This document shows positions 1 through 12,000 of a stretch of DNA of 64,000 nt, piece by piece. The DNA is from Chondrilla cf. caribensis. Its lineage: Eukaryota > Porifera > Demospongiae > Chondrillida > Chondrillidae. Both the position numbers and the translations under genes were made by a program. A model generated the notes under the pieces. That model saw only the letters and a list, made by a program, of their open reading frames with translations, did not search any database and was not told where the DNA came from. The stretch is taken from NCBI GenBank assembly GCA_964020155.1, contig OZ026567.1, forward strand, positions 2,759,430 through 2,823,429, in the 5' to 3' direction. The stretch's first letter is position 1, and each line of letters opens with the position of its first letter.

Positions 1-2
1 TT

Positions 3-3000
3 GAATCAGCCGTCAGAAGCGTCTACTACAAACTTGCCTCCAACAACCCTGACACAACTGACAGAACTGTGGAATTTTCAGTTGTCGACACTGGAAGTCG
101 TACTAACATGGAAACAGTTACCACTACAATATCTATTGATCCTATCAACGATCCACCCTCTTTGGCCATCCCGTCAGGTTCTCCTGTAGAGTACACGGAA
201 AGTCGTCCAGCTGTTACCATAGCTACTACTGTGAGTATCACAGATCCAGACAGTGCCAACCTGATGGCGGCAACGGTATCCATCACTCAGAACAAGTTCA
301 CGGGAGACAGTCTGGACTTTACCAGTACTTCCAGTAGCATTAGTGGCTCTTATGACTCAGCTACAGGTATCCTCCAATTCTCAGGGGAAGCATCACTTTC
401 TGAATATGAAGCTATTTTGGAAACTGTTTCTTTCACCTCAACACAAGCCCCATACCTGGATGATGATTTCTCCATCGAGGCAAATGCTCGAAGTGTTTCA
501 TTTGTTGTCACAGATACAGCAGGGAATGTTAGCTTGGCAGTTGTACGCTCAGTGCAGTTCTTGCCCATCAACGACCCTCCATCCATCACCATTCACGGGT
601 CTACCACTGCAACTGTGCAGTTTGTGGAGGGAAATCCATCACTGGATATACTGATAGCTGCCAATGTCAGTGTGGAAGATCCCGACAATTTGATGATTTC
701 AAGGACAGTTCTCGATTTAACGAACCCACAGGATCAGGAAAATCTAGAGTACATGCTACTCCCTAATGGAATTTTTTCACGTAGATTTATTTTACCAATA
801 TTGACCATAAATGACACTGTCAGGGACATATCTGGTACCATCTATCGAAATGAAGCTGATGAACCATCTCTTGTGGAGAGGACCATTAGAATTGATGTGT
901 TTGACAATGCAGACAATTCAGGCACTTTGAGTATCACCATTGTGTTCCAAACACTCAATGACCACCCTCCAGTCTTCACGCAATCACCCTACCGTTTCTC
1001 TGTCAATGAAAACTCCCCACTTGGTACAGTCATAAACACCGTATCCGCCACTGATGATGATATTTCATCCACTGTAGCAGCTTTCACTTATAGCCTGCAA
1101 AGTACCTCTGTGCCATTCTCATTGCAAGAGAATGCAGCTACCAACGACGCCACACTCCTCGTGAATGGAGCTCTCAATGCAGAAGATGTGGCTCAATACA
1201 ACCTGACAGTTGAAGTTGTGGACGAACCAGCTGGGACCATACGGCTCACAGCAACTGTTACTGTCATTGTTACCATTCGTGGTATCCCTGAAGCCCCTGT
1301 CCTGGATCTAAGTGGTAATAGTGACACCACAACAAACCAGTCTGTACGAACACGTTATGCAGAAGGCTCAGGGAGTGAACCCGTATTCACTGAAACCATC
1401 TCCATCATCGATGAAGATGTTGGAAGTATTATCAACAGTGCCACAATCCAGATCACTGATATTCAGAACCCAGGACAAGAATCCATCACTGTTGATGGCG
1501 TGATCAGTGGCACATTTGGAGACATCACTTTCTCAACGTCATCAGGAAACACAATTGTAGCTAGCGGACAGGCAAATAGTTCCGAGTACATCCGATTCCT
1601 GCAGAACATCACGTACATGAACTCAGCCAATAACATGGGACAGAGGCTCACTCGTACTGTTACAGTAGTAGTGACAGATAACACGGGATTAACCAGTAAC
1701 ACAGCCTATGCAACCATCCTCATCGCTAACGCTCCAGTCTTTGGTGTGTCCAACTTTAACCTCGATTTGGTGGAAAATGAAGATTATGACGACGTTGTGA
1801 CTGTGTCTGCCACTACTGGTCTTGACATTCCTCTGACCTACATCATTCAATCCGAATATCAGTCAATCTTGTCCGTGAATGAGACCGGCTCAGTTTATGT
1901 CACTAATCCCCTGGACTATGAAATATGGGGATCTCCTCTTACTGTCGAAGTGTATGCAGTGGACACTGAAGAACCTCCTGTGTCAGGGACAGCAACCATT
2001 GTTATAACTCTCGAAAATCTAAACGATGAACCACCGTTTATCAACTACACAGGATCATTTTCTATCCCTCTCCCTGGATCTTCAGAAATATTTGGAAACA
2101 ATCTCCTCTTGACCGATCCTGACGAACTACCTCTCAGTGAAGTGGTTGTGACTGCTGAAGGTTCCTCCCCACTCACCCAGTCCCCATACATCGGTCAAAC
2201 CTGCCTGGATGATGTAGACGTCACTGTTAAACTTGAGCAGTGTGGGTTCAGTCTTGACTATGTACTACTGCTTCGTTCTCTGGAGGTGGTGGATGGCGAC
2301 ATGATGTACACACCGGGGACAACAAACATTGTGCTTAATAACAACAAATATGCCGAGCTGTCAAACATTACAGAACTTTCCTTCTTCGTTGGGAACAACT
2401 GGGGTCCGTTTGGATTCATCACATGGATTAAAATATTGGAAGGCAGCAGTGGTTATTTGGTGTCTTTCTCCAGTAGCGATGGCACCAATCGATACTTTGG
2501 AGTTGAATATGATTCTGACAACTTGCGACTCTTTGTGTTCTTCAAGCATCCCAACCAAGATGGTCTCCAGTCCCTTGTGAGGGTAGTCTTCCAGTTATCA
2601 GATGACACACTGTTGGATGACGACAACTGGCACTTTGTCCTGGTTATCTATTCAAGTAGAAATGTGTATCTCTCCATTGATGGGCAGAAGATTGACAGCA
2701 GTGTAGTAACATACGTAACAGTAGTGGATGGAAGCCCATGTGAGTCTTACAGCACATAATGCACATGTGCATGTTCATGTACACTACGATATGTACATGT
2801 GGATTGTTAACATACACTAAGATACATGTGTGTGTGTTTACTGTGAACATTGGTCATGTATGTACAATTCATGCATGTTGTCGATTCGCTTGATTATTTA
2901 CTGTTTTCTCTGTTCATCCTTTGCAGTGCCACTCCAACATGAAGTAGGAGGACCAGATTCCTTGGACGACGTCCGTTTTGTTGTCGGTGGTAGGATTACA

Positions 3001-3654
3001 TCTGGAGGCGGAGTTGATAAACTGTTACCTGGGGAATATGTGTCCACTTATCTCCTCACGGGAGTTGTGCCGCTGACTCTCGGTGACTGCGTGACCAGCT
3101 GTGCCGAGGACCTCCAGGCAACACTCATGCGTGCAGGGATCACAGTTGGAGAATTCGATGTGACGCAGCGTAGTCTACGGCTCTATGGTGATTCCAGTGC
3201 AGCTAACTACCTTGACATTCTACGCACGTTGCAATACACCAACAGAGCAACATCTCACAATCTCAATCAGTTCTCCTTCTATGTCTCTGATGGCATCAAC
3301 AGTGCTAACTACAGTCTTCCAGTTACCATAGTCAGCCCAGGAAAACGTAAGAGAAGTGTGGCATCCCATCCAGCTGCACCCAAACCTATCCTACCATTTG
3401 CAAATAAAGAGCGCGATCCATCTCGTGACTCTGATGTGAGGAGTCCACCCCTAGTGGATAGCTTCGAGCGCACCTCACAAAGGAAACGCCGATCTACAAC
3501 TGCTGAAATTGCCAAAGATTCGAACCAAGAAACTAAAGCTGGAATGTGGTCTCTTCCGATGATGGTGGTCTCAGCCGCAACTGTTGTGCTGGCTCTGGTT
3601 GTGGCATGGGTGGCCCTCAAGAAGACAAGAAAGGAAGACACCTCACAAGCCTAA
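3..3654 (+). CDS. Cadherin-like type I membrane protein with LamG domain (5'-partial)
   Basis: The reading frame is open from the first bases, so the gene starts upstream. I read two exons, 3-2739 and 2927-3654. The intron is GTGAGT...TTTGCAG in phase 1, and the join restores a continuous LamG-like strand. About 1,154 residues are visible. In order: several roughly 130-residue repeats ending in an NDPP signature (about 150-580, 580-960 and 1300-1730), each with a Y-x-x-x-L...Y/F-x-N and V-x-D-x-x-G pattern; two cadherin domains (about 965-1280 and 1735-2030, the latter ending LNDEPP); a LamG/concanavalin fold (about 2330-3020); one last repeat-like module; dibasic sites (KRKR, RKRR) that could be furin-cut; one membrane helix (about 3550-3620); and a tail of about a dozen residues. 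The cadherin-LamG-TM order recalls calsyntenins and Fat-type cadherins. The likely role is cell-surface adhesion. Orthology to a named gene is not established. Confidence 0.85.
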
Positions 3655-3694
3655 CTGGTTTTGTTACAAGTAGACACACATGAACACAAGTATT

Positions 3695-3960
3695 TAGTAG
3701 CTAACTACAGGTACTAATCTGTTACTGATACTATTATTATTATCATTATAGGCTTTTGTATTAGTTTGTACTGTAGATAAAAGTGGAAACAGAACTTCCT
3801 TTAATATGCATTTAGCATAAATCTTGTATTGTCAAGAAAATTATAATAATATCCTTACAATTATTATATAATATACATACAATAATAGTATAATATTCGT
3901 ACACATAATATTAAATGCGCAAGATAGTCTTGCCCATGCATGTTTGATGTAATATTAATA
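3695..3960. repeat. Cadherin-gene 3' flank, upstream copy of a local duplication
   Basis: This AT-rich 3' flank or UTR shares long matches with 4780-4985. One shared run begins CTAACTA-CAGGTAC; another includes TTCCTTTAATATGCATT (both copies). It marks the left end of the first block of a local tandem duplication. No coding potential is seen. Confidence 0.7.
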
Positions 3961-4029
3961 GAGCAGGTATAGAAGATACCATTTCAATTATTGGCTGGAC
4001 ATGTACTCCCATTTTGAGATCTCAAGTGA

Positions 4030-4180
4030 ACCGCTGGTTCACAGTTTTGGAGTTGCTTCCCAACTTCATGGTCTGGCAATTGACCACAATGGAGACCTTC
4101 TTGTTGGATTCTAATGAAACCAAACAAGTGGCTATATTTTGGGGTTTTTAATTGGTTTTCAATGAATTTACATAGTTTAT
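4030..4180 (+). pseudogene. Truncated 3' end of a second TRIM-NHL gene
   Basis: This stretch matches the last coding and 3' UTR bases of the TRIM-NHL gene (about 8120-8250). Shared runs include GGCAATTGACCACAATGGAG/CAATTGACCACAATGGAG, CTTCTTGTT and GTGGCTATATTTTG/GTAGCTATATTTTG, continuing into TTTACATAGT. In the NHL frame it has an in-frame TAA soon after CTTGTTGGATTC. No RING, B-box or other NHL repeats remain. It is a relic of a duplicated gene whose body was deleted. Confidence 0.8.
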
Positions 4181-4493
4181 CTGTTTATATGAAATCTATT
4201 GAAAAACAATGTACATTTTAGACATTTTTGATGTTAATAAATTAGACTATATAAGTGTTATATAGTTGTTGTTGTCTATTGAAATATAGTGTGGCAAGCA
4301 ATATATTTGCATAACTATTTAGTGAGTAATATAATATTGACAGGATCAACTCATCATCACTATCAATACATACCTGCAAGTACACCACCATTCTGTATAC
4401 AAACACCGTATGTATACACTATAATGCATATCAGTGCAAGTAAGTACAGTATACAGTACACAGAAAACAGGTGTCCATGTTTCAGAGTGATGG

Positions 4494-4757
4494 TCAAGGT
4501 GTGGTATAATATTTTGGTTTGATGAGTCTCCTACCTGTTCTGGTGGACATCCTACCTGTTCTGGTGGACATCCTACCTGTTCTGGTGGACATCCCCCCTG
4601 TTCTGGTGGACATCCCCCCTGTTCTGGTGGACATCCTACCTGTTCTCGTGGACATCCTACCTGTTCTCGTGGACATCCTACCTGTTCTGGTGGACATCCT
4701 ACCTGTTCTGGTGGACATCCTCCCTGTTCTGGTGGACATCTCCCCTTCATTGTCCAC
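4494..4757 (-). pseudogene. Orphan copy of the PHF14 last exon with expanded 21-bp minisatellite
   Basis: On the minus strand this reads as the C-terminal tail of the PHF14 gene (9071-9168): an acidic start, then MSTRTGR-type heptads, then RRLIKPKYYTTP and the same TGA stop. The intact gene has two heptads; this copy has ten. Each heptad is one 21-bp unit (CTACCTGTTCTGGTGGACAT-like on the plus strand). Homology continues below it (ACAGAAAACAGGTGTCCATG versus ACATAGAAAACAGGTGTCC near 9035) and stops near 4765. The PHD-encoding part of the exon is absent, so it is unlikely to be expressed as protein. Both strands stay open because the unit is a multiple of three. Confidence 0.75.
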
Positions 4758-4779
4758 ACAGAATAGTATACATACCTAT

Positions 4780-4985
4780 CTAACTAGCTACAGGTACAAA
4801 TCTGCTACTGGTATATATTATTTTTGTAAGCTTTGTATTTTTTGTACTGTGGATCAAACTGTGAACAGTACTTCCTTTAATATGCATTCGAAATAAAATT
4901 TAATATTGTATTAGAGACATTATAATAGTACACGTACAAATACTGATTACGCAAGACACTTACACGCGCATTATAATATACGTGT
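4780..4985. repeat. Cadherin-gene 3' flank, downstream copy
   Basis: Duplicate of 3695-3960, including the TTCCTTTAATATGCATT run and the flanking A/T-rich sequence. It lies directly after the orphan PHF14 exon and so marks the junction between the two tandem blocks. It precedes the intact TRIM-NHL gene. Confidence 0.7.
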
Positions 4986-4999
4986 GTAAGTATTCTTAT

Positions 5000-5172
5000 T
5001 ACAGTATAGGAGATTCGGATACGTTTATGTAGACACCGTGTAGAGCCCTATTTGAGATTCCCAACCTGTAGATTCAGGAGCTTCGAATTCGAAAACTTGA
5101 GTGTGCTCTTTCCCAGTCTAGTTGTACCGGAGTTCGCAAGAACAATATATTTGTCCAATCGCTAAAGAGGTA
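5000..5172 (+). promoter_or_regulatory. Possible 5' leader exon and promoter region of the TRIM-NHL gene
   Basis: This stretch is less AT-rich than its surroundings and ends in a donor-like AGAG|GTACGT near 5170. A matching acceptor, TTTACGTAG, lies near 5865, 20 bases before the TRIM-NHL ATG. An untranslated first exon plus a roughly 690-bp leader intron is therefore plausible. No TATA box was identified. This is inference only. Confidence 0.3.
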
Positions 5173-5394
5173 CGTTTATAATTTTAAAGTATTCTTTCAT
5201 TTGTTGAAATTAATGAAGTTATTGCTTACTTATAGCCATTCCTAATAATTGAATATATTCTCAGTCCAATATTATTAAATGTTGTCCTTATGGCTTGCAT
5301 GAATAAAACTGTTTGAGGTTTATGATCTCGACAATGTAAAGGGCCCGAAAATAGATCAAGTTTCACACATCAACATGTCCGCGTGTTGGTTTAC

Positions 5395-5500
5395 ATACTT
5401 ACTTACACGTCCTTTACTGGGCACCTTAATAGTAGCCCTATGGGCTAGTGGCTGCCCCAGTATAAATAAGACTTCTGATTCTGATTCTGATTCTGGTATT
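5395..5500 (+). mobile_element. 3' tail of a dispersed SINE or LINE with simple-repeat end
   Basis: The core GGCACCTTAATAGTAGCCC, then a GGGC(T/C)AGTGGC segment and CCAGTATAA, ends in a (GATTCT)n tract. A second copy at about 32160-32222 has the same core but ends in (CCATA)n. A shared 3' core followed by a different short tandem repeat is typical of non-LTR-type insertions. It sits in the presumed leader intron of the TRIM-NHL gene. Confidence 0.55.
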
Positions 5501-5885
5501 ATGCCAATTCTAACATCCTGATCCATCACGGTAATACAGTACACTAGTAAGCACAGATATGCATACTCGTCACCTTTAGTGTCTGAATCATTACAAACTT
5601 GTTAGCCTGTACTAACATTGAAACAGTCCAACTTACTCAGCGAGTAACCTTAGTAGTTGGTACAGTTTGTACAATATCCCAGTTGACCCCACCCATGTTC
5701 ATGTACAGTTTATGTATCTACCAAATATTGATAGTAAGTACTGTATATATAGATAAAAATATAGAACATCTGTACAGGTGAAGTTAACCACGTATGTGTG
5801 AACTACCAAAGCCTGTAGTATGCATGTACAGAGTTCTAATGTGTTCATTTCTTTTATTTACGTAGCTACATGAAAGGATAGTTAA

Positions 5886-8212
5886 ATGGCTGAAGGTCCA
5901 GATCTGGCTAATCAGTCCTCACAGGACAATAAGTCGTCATATCAGGAAGAACAAGAACCAGTCGTCGTTGAACCTGATGTGACATGTGGTCACTGCGAGA
6001 GAGAACTGAACAATCCTTATCTGTTGTGCTGCCTACATTCAGTGTGCAAGGATTGTCTCCCTAATTTGGAAGTGAAAGATGGCCGACTGAAGTGCACCCA
6101 ATGTGGAGACACATCCACTCACTGCAATGTCGACAAGGTGTTGGAAAGTGAGTGTAGAGTAGACAGTCTACATTGTGTTCCGACACCTAATTATCCCCTG
6201 GCTCGCTATATTGAAGGAGCAAAGATTGTACAGAAAGTGAATCAGAATGTCCCCATTCGTTGTGGCAACAAGCGTTGTAAGAGTGGTGACTCGCCTTCAA
6301 CTGTATTCTGTACAGACTGTTCGAAATTTATGTGTGAACACTGCCATATAGGCCATGACGTAGCTGAATCCTATGAAGACCACACTGTGAAGACTTTGGA
6401 GGAGATTCGCTCACTAAGCATTCAAGCACTCTCCTCTAAGAGCAACATATCCAGCACCTGTCCCCGACACAGTGGAAATGTTCTCGAGTATTGTTGTGAT
6501 CGGTGTTATATTCTCATGTGTATATCTTGTGTTGCAGACCTGAAACCTCTCAGCCCAAAACACCTCAGCACTAAATTCAATGTATCTGATCATCACACAC
6601 AGTCTGTGAAGATTGCTCGCCAGACTGCCATCTGCTATGAGAGGAAGTATCAGAAGATTGAGAAGGAATTTCGAGCTCAGATTCGAACAGTGGACGAGAT
6701 GCAAGAGACTGCACTACACGACATCAACATAGCCTTCCAGAACCTCCAGCAGGTTTTGATGAGAGGAAAGAGGAACTTCGCAGACAGGTTATAGCAATAG
6801 CGCAAGAAAAGAAGCGTACAATCAGTTCAAAGCTCATGGCTGCTAAGATAGAGATGGAAATGTCTGCAAACACTCAATCCTTCCTTCAGTTTCTCCTTGT
6901 CAATGGTAGTAGTCAGGATGTGATAGCTATTAAAAATCTAGTCAAAACAAAGCAATCTGTTCTCACCTCAAAGTGGTGTCAGGAAGGACTGGAGAATACC
7001 GTGTCTCGTGTGGTGACCTTTGACCCCACCAACCAGGATGTCATTTGGAAATCTATCTTAGAGTTTGGTGTTGTAGATAATGGGGCCTATCCTGTCAACT
7101 GTACAGTGGAGCCCAAACCAGAGACTGTACATTGGCATGGACCTGACCCACTGAAACTAACATTGAACACATTCAGCAGCAAGAACACCCAATGTAAGAG
7201 AGGAGGTGAAACAGTTGAAGCATTTCTTCGTCCCAAATCCCCCATCAGGGGTCCATCCATCAAAGCAAGGACAATTGATGATGAGAATGGGCAGTACACT
7301 TTATCCTTCCCATTTTTGTATCATGGAAAATGTCATTTGTCAATTTCAGTGAATGGGAATGATGTTAGAGGTAGCCCATTTGATGTGGACCTCCTACCAA
7401 AATCGAAACCGGTAAAACTCACTAAGAATGTTGCAGAACTTGGAGCAAACAAGGGATATCTCAACTTTCCTCAACAGCCAGGAGGTCCTCATGGTATTGC
7501 AGTATCTCCAATATTTGGTCATATATTCATTACTGACCGTAAAAACCATCAGATTCATGTGTTTGATGAGCAGAGGAAGCACATCAGAGCATTTGGGCAA
7601 GAAGGAAGTGGTAAAGGACAACTGAAGTTTCCTGTTGGTGTAGCTGTGGGTGCTGAAGGACTGGTGTACGTTTCAAACAATAACAACAATCGAATCGAAG
7701 TGTTCAGAGAGGATGGAACTTTTGTTAGACAATTTGGACAGCTCAGACATCCCTTGAATATAACAGTAGGCAAAGAAAATCTTTTTATTGCTGATTTGGA
7801 AAACCACAGAATAGCCATCTTCACCCTGGAGGGTAAGCTCATCCGTACCATTGGATCCTATGGTAGTGGTCCAGGACAGTACAGCTACCCTACTGCAGTA
7901 GCCATCTCACCCTCTGGGGACATGTATGTTGCTGATCAGTGTAATCATCGTATACAAGTATCTAATTCAGGTGGTGTGTACCAAAGAGAGTTTGGCAAAA
8001 AGCAACTGAAGAATCCTTCGGACATCCTCATCACTGCTGATGGTCATGTGTTAGTTGCTGACTATGGTAACAAGCGTGTTGCGATCTATAACACAACAGG
8101 ACGGTTGATTCGCAGTTTCAGAGTTAGCTCTGGACCTTGTGGTCTCGCAATTGACCACAATGGAGATCTTCTTGTTACACTGTTTGACACCCAACAAGTA
8201 GCTATATTTTGA
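5886..8212 (+). CDS. TRIM/RBCC-filamin-NHL protein (one frameshift)
   Basis: The start is the ATG at 5886, just after a TACGTAG acceptor. Domains in order: RING (C34, C37, C49, H51, C54, C57, C70, C73); two B-boxes (about 6255-6390 and 6460-6620); a coiled coil (about 6600-6960); a filamin/ABP280-type immunoglobulin domain (about 6990-7405); and about six NHL repeats (about 7440-8210) forming a propeller. This is the architecture of TRIM2/3/32/71-like E3 ligases and RNA-binding regulators. The frame shifts once, in the TTTT run at 6754-6757. Upstream reads to TAG at 6792-6794, while the coiled coil resumes one frame over as DERKEELRRQV and runs to TGA at 8210-8212. One base is missing relative to an intact frame. 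This may be a homopolymer read error, an inactivating allele or a pseudogene. Otherwise the coding sequence is undamaged over 2.3 kb, and no intron is needed. Confidence 0.85.
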
Positions 8213-9070
8213 GGTTTTTGAATTGTGTGTCATGGAATTTACATAGTATATTGAGTTTGTGTGAAGTTTTAATGCAACCCTAGCTGAAATATTTTACCTT
8301 ATTTTCAATAATTGCTTTTTTGAAGTAATTAGTGAGGTATAAATTCTATCGTGTATATTAGACAGATATTATATTATTCTGTAAAATTCAAAAAATTCCA
8401 ATTGCAAGTCAATATGTAGCAGGGTATGATAGAATGGAAACTATAATACAATGAACAACTGCATACATAATCTATACATTATATATTATATAAGATCAAA
8501 TAAGATTGCAATATTATTACTATAGTTGCTCGATCCCCTCAGTCAGTGAACTCAGGGTCACAGGCCTCCAACAACCATTGATCCACACCTCACACACTCA
8601 TACGTATGTTGGACATAAGCTGTCTGGGATATGTACGTATTTTATGTACTGGACATGTGCCAGAATATATTGTACATACATACGTACGCGTACTCAAATT
8701 TTTTCTGGGTTTAAGTAAATCTGCAAGGCTCCCATTAATATAGTTATCAATCCCTTGTAAGTCAATAATACGGACCTGTATGGCCAGCACTAGGCTTAAT
8801 TATTATTTAGTTATAATACCCTGTACATATATTATAGGAATCTCCCATGATGATAGTTATCAACTCCATATTATGCAATTGCCTTTATGTTATGCTTTGT
8901 ATACGCATAATCTATAGTTACTGTACTATGCAATACCTTGTGTGTATATGCATGTGAGTACATCCATCACTGTTATACATACAAAAATTGTACACCTCGA
9001 TTTTATTGCAAATACACTAAGTACAGTATACAGTACATAGAAAACAGGTGTCCATGTTTCAGAGTGATGG
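8213..9070. other. Tail-to-tail intergenic strip between TRIM-NHL (+) and PHF14 (-)
   Basis: This AT-rich stretch has no supported gene. Its first part is the NHL 3' UTR (matched at 4140-4180). Its last 60 bases are the PHF14 3' UTR (matched at 4440-4493). The middle has diverged between the two copies. Confidence 0.6.
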
Positions 9071-12000
9071 TCAAGGTGTGGTATAATATTTTGGTTTGAT
9101 GAGTCTCCTCCCTGTTCTGGTGGACATCCTCCCTGTTCTGGTGGATATGCCCCCTTCGTTTTCCACACTTGTTGGGACAGGCTTCACAGTCTCCATCTCA
9201 TCTCCACTACAGCAGCAGCACTCCTCACACTGCCTAGAAGATGGAGGAATGGCAACAGAAGGGAGATGCTCACATGTGAAGACACTCTACAACATTATAT
9301 CTAGTTTTAAATGATTGGCATTGCACTGTACTGTACATATTCACACATACTGGAATACTCAAACGGGTGACACATACTGTGTTGTGCACATGTACGTATA
9401 CAGTATGCATCATATGGGGACCACTATGCACAACCATATACGAACGTATACAGTACAATACAGTAGCATAGTTGTAAGATGTCATAGTCTGTTTATTCTG
9501 CTGCTGTAAACCCTAGGCAGGCTACAACTATTATGTACTAGGGATTTATATAAAGCTATACATGTACGTACGTATAAAATCTTGCTGATGGGTCAATAGA
9601 AAAACATCGTGTTCAAATCACAGAGGTGAGCACACATTTCCTTTGATCTTGGTATGAAACATACTATTTAATGCTCTGTACATACGTACATACATATATT
9701 CTTACTCACCCACAGGTACCACAAACTGTACAATTATATGTACACTATGTATGTATGTTCATGTGGGGAGATACTGTAAAGACAAGTTATTGTAACTCGT
9801 ACTGTAGATGTGTGTTCAAGCAGGTATAGTAAGCACTGGCCTCACCATCCATAGGTCTTTGTCTTCTTGGGCACCTTGCTCAGAGGAGGGTCAAGGCAGT
9901 GTATGTGATACAGACTATGACATGTATCACAAGTCACCATCAAGTGGTTGTCGGTGGATTCGTAGCAAACACAACATCTAGGACGAGAAGTCCAGTGTAC
10001 AGTGGTATGAAGTAACTATGTACAGTATAATATGTATACAGAGTGCTAATGTACACTATTTACATACAGTAAGTAAATCCCGGTATGCATAACATATACT
10101 GTATAGTACACATACATACGTAGGTGCTGTACATAGTTCAATGATAGGACATTCACAGTGCTTGCCACATTCATATTATACAGAATGTACATATACATAA
10201 TACAGTATTCACAAGCTACATGCATGGCACATGTAACTCACTCCTTGGTAAGGCCTCCAAGAGAGGAACCACTTCTAGCTCTCCCTCTTAGCATTACCTT
10301 GGGAGACATTGGGATATCCCAAACTGAACAGAGGTTATTGAATTCACTCATCATCTGCTTCTGATTGGATTGTGCCCTCTTCAGCTCTGCCTCTAGCTGA
10401 ACAAACTTTTCCAACAAGACTATCTGGTCCTTGTCTAGCCTACTTTGCACTTTCACTAGCTCAGGAATTCTATGACCCAGTTTGCGTAAATCATGAATAG
10501 ACTCTTAAGGAATTGAAACAAAAGCAAGAAATTCAACTACGCTCGTGATATTACAAATATGTACATAATATGTACACATGAATGCTAATACGTACGTATA
10601 TACTGTGCAGTATGCACCTATACTACATACATCATGGGAAAGTACGTACATCTATCCATAAGTACAGTACATGAAGGCAACTTGACACATCATTGAGTTT
10701 GTTAGTTACTATGTACAGTGAATCAACCCAAATGGCAGCACATTTTGTGTCATCACTACAAGGTTATTGTGCATACATAAGTACTGTACATACAAATGTG
10801 TACAGTACATAATGAAACCCTAAAGTATGTAGTACATTATATACAGTATATGTACAGTATGTTGTATTGTACATGGACGGTACGTACCATTGTAATACTG
10901 AACATATTCTATAGTAAGACCTGGTTTTGGAGTAACAGTTGACTTCTTTCCAACCTAAAGGCAATAAGACACAATATACTACATTTAGGAACCTGGGACG
11001 TACAATACACAATTCAATACCACTCCTTCTGTACAACACCCAGTTCTCTGTACAACATGCACCCTGTGCTCTGTACAACTCTGTACCCACACCCAGTACT
11101 CAGCCAATATCTACTGCACGATACACACACCTGCACAGCTGCACACTGAATATGTCAGGGTACAATGGAAACAATAACATACATGAAGTGATAATCCCAT
11201 TTTCTCGGCTTTCTTAGCAAACAGCTTCATTGCTGCAGCAGATACAGTATGCACCAAAGTTGAACTAATAGCTGACAACGCATGTCATGAACATATGCAA
11301 TGGTACAGCAGAATCAGAGAGTTTACCAGTTGGGCAATTGTGTAGAAATCGTTCCTGTACCAGGTCCACGTTCGCTGGCACATAAGATGATATGAGTTGC
11401 TGTCTCTCCTGGAGATAAACACTGGAGGCTCTCTTCAATGCTTCAATATACTTTAATGTAAATCAAGAACAGTAGCAATTGATGTAATGTTGACAATCAG
11501 AACACCAAACTATTAAGTGAGTAGGCTCTTTGCTTGACTGAAAATATTCCTTGTGCATGTGTACACAGACGAATAGTACAAGCTACGTGTGTGTGTGTGT
11601 GCGTGCGTGTGTGTTTGTGTGTGTGCGCGAGTGTGTGTACTTATGTGCACAAACGCATACATTAAGGGACAAACCTGTAAATTAGTCTTATCAAAAGTAT
11701 GTGACAGTTGATGTTCAGTCACAGCAAGCCACTTGCGTCTCTGCAAGACAGCACATAATTCACATGTTAATATTTATTAACTGTATATCGCAGAGCAATA
11801 ACAAATGCGTAAAATGCATACACAATACATGTACATACATTAATGTTTTGAGCAGGTACCATACATAATAGATAGTGACATGCATAACATGCATGTTGGT
11901 ATAGGATGACTATATATACTGCATACTTCACATTATCATAAAATAATATTATCCATTCATCCACGTATGTATGTATACACGTATATTATACATATACATA

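Noticed and set aside
4346..4896. Long open frames on both strands across the 21-bp repeat (Pro/Glu/Cys-rich and Val/Leu/Asp-rich)
   Set aside because: These arise from the 21-bp periodicity. Only the minus frame matching the PHF14 tail has homology support, and that copy lacks the rest of the gene.
6755..6793. A tiny intron instead of a frameshift in the TRIM-NHL gene
   Set aside because: A GT...AG pair of about 40 bp exists, but removing it would delete the DERKEELRRQV heptads, which fit the coiled coil. A one-base change is simpler.
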